Assembly: GCA_002245135.1 (NCBI GenBank)
Contig: NGBS01001162.1
Coordinates: 124,001 to 188,000, forward strand
Direction: 5' to 3'
Length of the DNA: 64,000 nt
From: Proteromonas lacertae
Lineage: Eukaryota; Sar; Bigyra; Opalinata; Proteromonadidae
How positions within the stretch are numbered: position 1 is the stretch's first letter; the number at the start of each line of letters is the position of its first letter. Under the pieces are notes generated by a model. The model was not told where the DNA came from. It searched no databases and worked only from the letters and a program-made list of their open reading frames with translations. This document shows positions 31,201 to 39,631 of this stretch, in pieces. A program made the position numbers and the translations under genes.

Positions 31201-34140
31201 CACATAACAATTGCTGCTTTCTTTTCTGGACAATATTGCCATATTGTAGCTATTGAAGCAAATGCATAATGATTAGGAACTCTTCCTACTTGAATGATAT
31301 TTGAATAACATCTTTGACCTTCACCTGGATGAAAGCTGAATAATATTTTCTTCTTCTCTACTAAAACATCAGCAAGAGCATCTCTTTCTGGATTGCTTGT
31401 AGTTCCAAAATAAGCTAATAAATCTTCATCATCACTATTCTCTTCAACGTATTTCTTCATTTCATCGATTGTGTTAAATATTTTTAAAATTGCTTTCAAC
31501 AATTTGTTATTTATTCCGTCTTTCATATTCATATAATCTGACATTATACTTGAGTATAATTTATAATTGTTCATATAACGTTCTACTTGAGCATTAGTGA
31601 TATATAAGAAAACAATCTTATAATATGGTCTATTAACAGTCACACCATCAATCCAAGAACATTGTATACTAGTATCAGTAAATGCATTAGTTGATATAAC
31701 ATAAGATGATGATAATATAACTTCCACACTTTCTGTATCATTATGAATCTTTCCAATATGTAATTGAGCTGAAAGTGTTCCTTGACTATTCCATTCTACA
31801 TTACCACCAGGTCCTGGAATACTAGAAGCATAGACAATCATTTGGTTGATTGTATCTCTATCATCATTTCTTGCTAAGTTGACAGCATTCGCTAATAACA
31901 TCATACTTACATAACTAGTAGCCATAGAAGATGAATAATGTTTGATTGTTACATCGCTAAGCTCATTGATTCTTTCCTTAAATTCATTACTGTCTGTTGT
32001 ATTCAAATCCTCAAAATAATAGCCAATAACATAAGATCCATCATACTATAAAAAAAACAATACATAAACATAATATATATATATATATATATATACATTT
32101 GTCCATCCATTATCAGTATTATCCATTACTTCTTCATCTAAAGTAAATGAAATAACTGGATGATTCACATTATCATGGACAATTTCATTGTACATACTGA
32201 AAAACACTTGTAAATAATCTCTTTCTAATACATTAGCCACTAAACAACCATCTGTGCATCTTGAATTTATAGCTGCGCATACATTCAATGCTTGTTCTCT
32301 ACTTCCATCTTTCATTACTTCATATATTACAGTATTGAAGCCACCATATTCATTAGTAATATTCTTTAACGATGCAGTTGCCGCTTGTGAATACATACCT
32401 TTACTTGACACTACGAATAATGTCTTAAATGTAACTATATTAGTGAATTCCTGTACAACAAATTTCCACATTGAATATACACTTATTCCTTATAATTATT
32501 AAAGAAAATAATAAATTTAATAGCATTAAAAAAAGATATAGGAATAACATTCTTCTTACAGAAATTACTTCCATCAGGTTGAAGAGATATATAAGTATAT
32601 GAAGTAATGTTATGACCATCAATTTCACTTAAGAACTTAATTGTATCTTCAATCGAAGATGTACTAAATGAAGTTATTATATTGTAGACCTTTCTATAAT
32701 CAGTATACTCCTTATATAACTGTTCACTACTTGCAGATATATCCATGTAAATTGGTACTATTTGTTTATTTAATACCGGTTTCTATTAATTGAATATTAT
32801 AAATTATATAATATATCATACTTCAGCATTTAAATAATTAATTGCAGCTTCAAATGCGTGTATAATATTCTCATCATATCTTGACAAGTTTCTAATTGTT
32901 ATATCTTCATGGTAAAAGTTTCTGTATGTAAATAACAATACATATAATGCATCAGGTTTGTACAATGAATCAGATACTAATTGATTGCAAATGTATTCCC
33001 TTGGAAAACCATTTGTAATTGTATATGATACTTCTAATGACAATTGAATAGGTTTATTATCTACTATTTTATCATTCGTTGAATCTACTTTTGCCAAATC
33101 AACAATTGTTGCAATTCTATTACCAGGAGTTAAACCTACTTTCATTTCCTCATCACCACTTTTATATATTGTAATATACTCATCATTATTATATCCAAAG
33201 TACACTATATCACTTCCACTTTTGAAATTACCTTTTAAATATTCATTACCAATTGTTATATATAATTTGTACATTGAAAATAATATAACTGATTCTATAT
33301 TTAAGTCTTTGTTTGTTAATGCTGTACCACTTCCACCGATTTCAGTAAGTAAAGTTGGAGGTATTTGTGCATTTTCACTGAGTATATATGAGTCATCACT
33401 GCTAGCACTATGATAGACAACTTCTCTTGGAACAACTGGCATGTTGACCAATTGGACTTTTTTACCTGTTGGAAATGTTCCAGCTTTCCATTCATCAATT
33501 AAATCTGTGGTACTATAAAAATTGAGTATGTAAACTTCAGATATGTTTGACGTTTGTAAATAAGTGGTAAGTGAAGTAATGATTTCATTTGCTTTATCTG
33601 CTTTTTTATCTACCTCAGTAACTGAAACACGAGCGAAATTAAATAGTTTTATTGTTTCAGTAATGAATGTTCCTAATTTATCCTTCTCATCTGAATCATA
33701 AGCTACACAGACGTTTTCAAATCGATTGATTTCTTTGGATATAGTATATAAACTTGATGAAACTGTATCATAACCAAAAATAATGTTAGAATAACAAATT
33801 GGACTTGTATAAGGTATAATATTCCAAATATAAATATCATATGCAACAGCTACTTCGTTTATCATATTATAATCAGCAGATTTGAAGTAAGGCAAACACA
33901 GTATCGATATAATTTTTCTTAAACTTTTCAAATTCTGAAATTAATGAAGTATTTGTTATTTCCATCTATTTTTATCTTTTTTAGAGTATATTCGGTCGTT
34001 GTAAAGTAAGTGATTATTGAATCAACACCTGTTGGTAAAGTTTCTCCAGTAGAATATACAAAAGGTCGCTCTAATATAATGCATAGTACATTATCGCAAT
34101 AAAAAGCTAATACTAAGAAAAACAAATTAGAAAACGGCAT
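22270..34140 (-). CDS. Class C GPCR with nine tandem Venus-flytrap (ANF-receptor) domains, 3,845 aa
   Basis: Exons: 34027-34140, 32822-33934, 32540-32782, 32097-32489, 30537-32045, 30354-30503, 30156-30319, 22270-30121. They total exactly 3,846 codons. Signal peptide MPFSNLFFLVLAFYCDNVLC. Nine flytrap units of about 350-410 residues follow. Each has a mid-unit Cys-Asn motif (SPICYSNII, SNFCKKNVI, GQRCYSNII, ADICDKR, GYECSENII, GQECDENIF, GETCYENVF, TEECPRYTI, GGTCNGNHI). Each ends in a C-(D/E/S/N) linker such as YICDF near 33000, 31655, 30470, 29310, 28120, 26910, 25675, 24505 and 23285. Seven hydrophobic helices (about 22470-23270) carry a class C-like loop (KLYKKRF) and a short Ser/Thr-rich tail. 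Family knowledge: class C receptors normally have one flytrap per chain. The ligand is unknown. The first junction (intron 33935-34026) is the weakest. The 32490-32539 intron is U12-like. Confidence 0.85.
26281..26328 (-). repeat. Poly-serine/acidic simple repeat inside a flytrap unit
   Basis: TCATC/CTC-type triplets encode about fifteen serines followed by DDKD in the seventh flytrap unit of the first GPCR. This is a simple-sequence expansion in an extracellular loop. The residues around it keep the flytrap pattern. Confidence 0.8.
32074..32096 (-). repeat. (TA)n run inside an intron
   Basis: The 32046-32096 intron of the first GPCR starts with an almost pure TA dinucleotide run. Introns of the second GPCR at 48455, 49040 and 54056 do the same. 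Confidence 0.8.
32490..32539 (-). other. Probable U12-type intron (AT...AA), 50 nt
   Basis: On the minus strand it begins ATATCTTTTTTT and has a branch-site-like TTCTTTAAT eight bases before the 3' end. Removing it joins two exons of 81 and 131 codons in phase 0 and keeps the conserved FCKKN motif of the flytrap. A GT...AAG alternative (donor within GGAAGTAATTTC) is also in frame but deletes that motif. Confidence 0.5.
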
Positions 34141-34432
34141 TTTTCAAAATAGAATTGATTAATCGTTATGCTAAATATAGAAAAACTGAAAAGGCTATAA
34201 AATCTATTAGCTTGCTATTCTTAATTGTTTTGGTTTCTATAAACGAAACATGAGGTCAGAAAATTATTTATTCTCTTTTTTTCATTTCATAATCAGCTTT
34301 AGTAAATAAACACTATTCACTATTCAAACTTATTCTATCATATACAACAAAACTAATTTAATCACATATTCGTTAATTCTGATTTAAGAACAACGAAAAT
34401 TTTCGATATAAATTATTCCCCCAAATAGAAAA

Positions 34433-35459
34433 ATGGATCACCCTTTACGTAATTGTCTGGAAAAATGTGCAGATATATCACAAAAGTTAGTAAAAGGTCC
34501 AAATACTAACATATTTAACAACACAATCTATAAATCAACATGTATACTTAATCTTTCTAATTATAAGGGTTATTGTACTTTTATTTTGTCGTTGAAGATG
34601 TGTTACTGTTATTAATGAATTACTTTTTTGTGTATATTATTTTTTATTATAAATAGTACAAAGACTTCATTTCATGGATGGATTAAATATTTTATGAATT
34701 TAAAAATAATAGTGTTGTTAATAGGAGCAATAATATTAATCCAGTTAATGGTTGGTGTTTCAATACTCATTTACATCAGTATATATTAATTTATCTCTAT
34801 TTAAATAATGTAGAGAGAAATTATTATCCAAATCGATTTAGTAAAGCATTTCTTTTTGTAATTCCAACTGTATGTAATTGATTTATGCTATTTATTTATA
34901 GTTTCCATTTTACACATTCACTATACTAGTCTTATCATCTTACACAACAGAATATTATGCTATCTATTACTATGGTTATATTTTAACAGTAGAAACTGTA
35001 GTAATCTTAGTTCAAACATTAGATGTAATATTCCATATAAAAATGAATTTAAGAATAATTATAATAATATCATCTTTGTTATTCTATGTTTTAGTGAATG
35101 ACAGTATTAATGTCATTCTTTATTTTATATTATATGCATTGATAATGGCATTTAGAGAAGTATTTATTATTATTTATATTATTCTTATAGAGAACTGAGA
35201 ATATGGAAGTTTCTAAAGAAGTGTTATATCAGTATATTTTTATATATTGAATTATTATTTTTTCTGTTATAGTTATACATCGATATATTATGGTCCAATA
35301 TTATCTCCAATGTTATTTATATCTATCTACTTTTTAGTACTTGGATTTATTGTTTATTTCATGTATATTTGTTTAAGGTCTTGTTGTGGTAGATGTTGTG
35401 AAAGAACTATAGTGGCTAGAAATGATGGATTTGAAGAAATAGTTGTTAATATAGATTAG
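34433..35459 (+). CDS. Multi-pass membrane protein, 278 aa, unrecognised
   Basis: Seven exons joined in frame: 34433-34541, 34568-34631, 34657-34778, 34814-34869, 34902-35159, 35191-35231, 35273-35459. The first intron (26 nt) ends AAG instead of TAG, so that join is less certain. The product has a hydrophilic N-terminus of about 36 residues, then about six to seven hydrophobic segments, including LLYFYFVVEDVLLLLMNYFF, KIIVLLIGAIILIQLMVGV and FISIYFLVLGFIVYFMYI. It ends in a cysteine cluster (CLRSCCGRCCER) typical of membrane-proximal palmitoylation, then a short acidic tail. It is head-to-head with the first GPCR gene across about 290 b. I do not recognise the family. It lacks the CCG ectodomain motif of tetraspanins. 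Confidence 0.6.
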
Positions 35460-35574
35460 TATATTAAAAAGTATAATGTTATTTATTGTTTTAAAGTTGT
35501 TGTTTTTTTGATTTTATGAAGAATGAAAAATAAATTATTCTAAAATTCTTTTTATAAATAAATTAGATTATCAA

Positions 35575-36390
35575 TCAATCAGGCATTACAAATACTTTTG
35601 ATTGAGAAAATATCTTAATAGCATCTTTTGTTTCTTTCAATTTCTCTTCTAATTCTTTCTGCCTTCTGATCATACTTGGTGTTTCAATAACTAAAGGCAT
35701 TCTTCTAAGTGATTCTTCGATTTGTGCAGCAGTTTCTTCTAATGTTCTGAGTGTGCTTACTCTTTCATCATCTGGTAATAATACCATACCTGGTGGACAA
35801 TCAGGATCAGGCATATTGGCTAATCTTCTTTGTTCTTCTCTACTTTGTTGAATTTTTCTTTTTATCAAATAATCTGGAACTTGTCCCTTTTGATGAGATG
35901 GATCTACAGGTGGTACTAATGGCTTTGGCTCGAATTTCTTTGGTTCCATTTTCAAAGCTTTTGATTTATTCACTGTAATGAAATCTTTGGGTGGTGGAGT
36001 TGGTTCTTTTTTTACTATTGCTGATGGTACTGATGGTTTTCTTTCTTCTTTTCTAACAAATGGTTTTGATGGAGCTGGTAATGGTTTTTCTGTCTTTTTC
36101 AAGAATTCATGTTTTTCTTTTGGATGATACTTTTCATTATCCATTTCTTTTTCTATTCTTGGTTCTACTTCTTCAAACTCCTTCATTTTGTACGGTTTTC
36201 TATTCTTTATTATTTCTTCGAATTCCTTTCTTTCTTGAGTTTTACTTTCTATTTCATCAATTACTTTTTTGTTTTGTGATATATAATCTTTTGGTTTTAT
36301 TCCCTTTCTTTTCATATCATCTCTAATTCCTTGAGATGGATTTAAAAGTGCAGCAACTGCTGATCCAGAGTTTCTTTTGTAATAAGTCAT
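35575..36390 (-). CDS. ENKUR: Enkurin (ciliary/axonemal protein), 271 aa
   Basis: Intronless gene starting MTYYKRNSGSAV. The C-terminal 100 residues match the enkurin domain: PDYLIKRKIQQSREEQ, then CPPGMVLLPDDERVSTL, a long charged helix ending in RRQKELEEKLKETKDA, and IFSQSKVFV at the end. The length is close to the 256 residues of human enkurin. The N-terminal half is basic with proline-rich stretches (EPTPPPKD). Family knowledge: enkurin is a calmodulin- and TRPC-binding protein of sperm flagella and a component of the axonemal microtubule lumen (FAP106 in Chlamydomonas). Its presence implies that the organism builds cilia or flagella. It converges on the membrane-protein gene with 115 b between stop codons. 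Confidence 0.8.
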   Translation of the reverse strand: MTYYKRNSGSAVAALLNPSQGIRDDMKRKGIKPKDYISQNKKVIDEIESKTQERKEFEEIIKNRKPYKMKEFEEVEPRIEKEMDNEKYHPKEKHEFLKKTEKPLPAPSKPFVRKEERKPSVPSAIVKKEPTPPPKDFITVNKSKALKMEPKKFEPKPLVPPVDPSHQKGQVPDYLIKRKIQQSREEQRRLANMPDPDCPPGMVLLPDDERVSTLRTLEETAAQIEESLRRMPLVIETPSMIRRQKELEEKLKETKDAIKIFSQSKVFVMPD

Positions 36391-36573
36391 TATGATAAAT
36401 TTTATATAAATTCAATGATTGAATAAAACAAAAATTTGAATTTCAGTTTTTAAAAAATCAAACTTTTCATCAAACTAATTTTAACGAATATATTTTTATT
36501 ATAATTTTTCATCAACAAACAATTCATACGATAATAAACACATTACTAAATATAATAATAATACTATCAATCG

Positions 36574-38936
36574 TTATATATCTTTCAAAGAAGCGTTAAT
36601 CTCATTCTCAATATCATCTAAATTAAAATCTGATCCAGTTCTACTATCAGCCATTGGTATATCTAATTCACTCATAATATTATCAATAGAAAACGAATCA
36701 GCACTACCTTTCTTTGTAATTTGAACATTTTCTTCTTCATCACCATCTTTATTAGTTTCTTGTTCAACTGCTGGTAGTGGTGGTTCTTCTGAATGTTGTT
36801 GTTGTTCTGTATTGTCACTATGTTTTGGAGAATCATCAAATAAAGAAAATTGATCATTTTTATTATCTTCATTTTTAGCAGTATCAGTGGTTGTTGTTGT
36901 TGTTGTTGTATTATCTACACCAACAGGTTTATCTTTAGTAGGTGATGGAGTATTAGAATCAATTTGAAATAAACTATCATTATCATGAGGTGATAATGTT
37001 TTATTAATAATATCTTCATACTTCGATTGGTTAATAGATGGTAATAATCTCTCCATATATTCACTATTTTCATTATTACTGTCGTTGAATAAATCATTGT
37101 TATTATCATCAGCTATCTTTTGATTGATTACTTCATCTGTTAATATGTTATTAATTGGTGCATTTCCTAATAATAAATCGAATAATTGATTATCTTCTTC
37201 TGATTGAATGGTAGGTGGTGGAGTTGGAACTGATTCATAGTTATTATTATTATTATTATTATTATTTGTAGAAGAATCTATATCATCTATTTATATATAA
37301 TATATATATATAATACCTGGATTTCTAGATTTCTTCTTATTCTTCCTACTATTATTGCCATTATCATTGCTACTATCTATTAATATTACAGATGGTGTAG
37401 TTTTCTTGGAAGGTGAAAACTTCTTATTAAAGAACAATTCTTCTTCTTCTTCACTATCATCATCATCTTTATCTGTAGATGTATCATTAGGTAATCTTTC
37501 TTCACCTGGTTTTAATGGAGATGTGATTTTACTATTCTTTTTCAAGGGTGAACTCATTCCATATTCTTTTTCTACTACTTCAATATCTTTTAAAAACTAT
37601 ATTTATATATTTATATATTATACGTTTTTCTTCTTTTCGCTACCAATCACTAAATCATTCAATTCACCTCTTTCTAATGGCTTTCTTTTCAATTTTCTTT
37701 CATTTACTTCATCCCAAAAAGATTTGTTGGAGGTTAAGACTTGCTCATATATATCACTAGCATCTGTTGAGGGAGATTGTTCTTGACTATATAAAATAAA
37801 ATAAAATAAAATATACTCTGTTAAGGCATAATTATCAAAATGTAACTCTACACTAAAGTTTTGAGGGAATTTAATATTTTGATCTTTTAATGGACCATCT
37901 AATTTATAAATTGGTAAAATTAATAAATTATTATCTATAAAACCAGTATGAAAACCACATCTAAATAATGTTACTGGTCTTCCATCATCTAGTACTTGAG
38001 TACAACGCAATAATATATTTCCTTGTAAAAATAGATCCGTTTCATATTTAAAACACTTATTTTCTATTTTAGTGTTGTTTAATGTTGCTAATTTTGTACC
38101 ACTTTTATATATTCTTATTTCTGGTGTTTTCTTCAAATTAGTTAATGGGTTGTTATAGATTAATATACTCTTTAATATTAATGAAGAATTAGAAGGATGA
38201 ATTCCATTTAATACTTTGTCAAAATAATGGATATATCTTCTCTGAGTAGGTACTGTTAAGGACATGGATGATTCATTTCTTTTTTCACTTATATACTCTA
38301 ATCCATATTGAGCAGAAGGTGCCAAGCCTGACCAAGCCAAAAAACAAGAAGTTGTAGTGATTGTTCTACCTCTACCATTGAGACAATGAATTAAAACAAC
38401 ATTTAATGGATCAGCTGATAACCAAGATTCTACTGTCCAAGCTATTTTGAATAAAACACCTAGTGGAGGTGCACTATAACCAGGAAAGAAGAATTCCACC
38501 ACACAATCATTGAATATAGATGTGTCATAGTGTTTATCAGATATATTGATGATTAGAAAATGACCTCTATGATGTTGATCAAGATAATCTGAAATTACTT
38601 CTTCTCTTGTTTTACCTATTCCTGGAGCATCTTCATCAGAAATTGGATAAGCCATTACTATTAATATTAAATATTGCTTAGAATATACTTATTATCCTTG
38701 GAGCTATATAAATCATATCGCTTAAACGACCTGATATTACTTCATTCAAACGTTTCTTTGTATCTTCTTTTAATATTTTAAACTCCTGTTTTGTTTTATC
38801 TTTAGCTGTCTTTACTTTTTCCTTAAATTTACTATATTCTTCGCTTTCCAGAAAAGTGTTCATCTTCTATAAAATATAGATTTTCTAAACATACAGATGA
38901 AACCTTAGCTCGTGTTTTATTCCAGAAATTAGACAT
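36574..38936 (-). CDS. PTEN/tensin-type phosphatase with C2 domain and acidic low-complexity tail, 738 aa
   Basis: Six exons: 38895-38936, 38689-38866, 37817-38657, 37624-37786, 37317-37596, 36574-37286 (introns 28, 31, 30, 27 and 30 nt). The 30-nt intron 37787-37816 is stop-free and in phase. Residues 1-60 form a charged amphipathic helix. Then comes the family entry motif (DMIYIAPRIIIMAYP), and the catalytic loop HCLNGRGRT puts the nucleophilic Cys near residue 165. This fits the C-x2-G-x2-R-T form of PTEN, tensin and auxilin, and the loop is intact. A C2 domain follows (about 255-365, ending FSVELHFDNYALT). The last 370 residues are Asp/Ser/Asn/Thr-rich with poly-N, poly-T and poly-E runs. 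Either phosphoinositide phosphatase or protein phosphatase activity is possible. There is no J domain, so it is not auxilin-like. Confidence 0.8.
37242..37267 (-). repeat. (AAT)n coding poly-asparagine
   Basis: Trinucleotide run encoding eight Asn in the tail of the PTEN-like phosphatase, next to the 37287-37316 intron. Confidence 0.8.
37787..37816 (-). other. Intron of 30 nt, multiple of three and stop-free
   Basis: GT...TAG intron made almost wholly of TTTTA repeats, just after the C2 domain of the PTEN-like gene. Reading through would insert an odd hydrophobic YILFYFILYS. Confidence 0.75.
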
Positions 38937-39101
38937 GAAAAAAAGGATTAAAGAAGAAGAAGGCTCGAGAGTGAATCCAAACTTGTATATTACAACACAC
39001 TGAATATTTACTTCCACACCTTATTAATGTAATATTTATATAAATAACACATCATTAATACAAATAAATTACAAATAAAAAGAATAACTACAAAATTTTG
39101 T

Positions 39102-39477
39102 TCATTTTCTTTTGCTTCTCATTCTATGTTTTATTAAATTATCTACACTCAAACTGACTGGTATATCAACATATTTTATCATCCTTCCTGGTATAAATAT
39201 CATTTCTAAGTGTATTTTCTTACCCTATATACTAACAAATGTATTCATACATTTCGAAATGTTTCTGTTGCATTGACAAGTATAACGCTAAATAATATAA
39301 ACAATAAATATCTACTTCATATCTCTCTCAACTCCAATTAGTTGACCATAAACAATATCATCAGTTTTCATCTCTACATTTATTCTTTTATTCTTTATAA
39401 ATACTATATAAATCATATACAATTAGACTTTCAAGAATAATCTCTAAACCAAAACGACTATTACTCCCTTTTCCCAT
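39102..39477 (-). CDS. Sm/LSm-fold RNA-binding protein, LSm10-like, 98 aa
   Basis: A small gene in four tiny exons: 39429-39477, 39316-39403, 39251-39287, 39102-39224 (introns 25, 28 and 26 nt), totalling exactly 99 codons. The product fits the Sm fold. Sm1 reads INVEMKTDDIVYGQLIGVERDMN, with the usual G, hydrophobic and D-x-N positions (shown in two parts: INVEMKTDDIVYG and QLIGVERDMN). Sm2 reads IFIPGRMIKYVDIP, the (I/V)-x-G-(R/N)-x-(I/V)-(R/K)-(Y/F) signature. The GR...YV.IP form resembles LSm10 more than SmD1 from memory. A basic tail ends RMRSKRK. Family knowledge: Sm/LSm proteins form heptameric rings on U-rich RNA, and LSm10 belongs to the U7 snRNP for histone pre-mRNA. The subfamily call is tentative. 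The gene sits between two same-strand genes and is invisible without splicing. Confidence 0.7.
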
Positions 39478-39631
39478 TATTGATGTGAAACCTTTATATA
39501 TAACTATCAACGAAAATTATTATATGTACAAACCTGTATTTTATTGGTAAATTCAGTTTATAAAAAAAAATGTTTGACTCGAAAAAAACAGTCATTTCAT
39601 ACTAACAATAACAATAAAATTAAATATTATT

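Noticed and set aside
32440-32628. Alternative minus-strand frame (FLMLLNLLFSLIII...)
   Set aside because: Hydrophobic by AT composition; covers the U12-like intron of the GPCR and breaks the flytrap pattern.
34433-35459. Tetraspanin identity for the small membrane protein
   Set aside because: No CCG motif or large cysteine ectodomain, and too many membrane spans.
36574-38936. Auxilin/GAK identity for the PTEN-like protein
   Set aside because: No J domain or kinase domain; only the phosphatase and C2 parts are shared.
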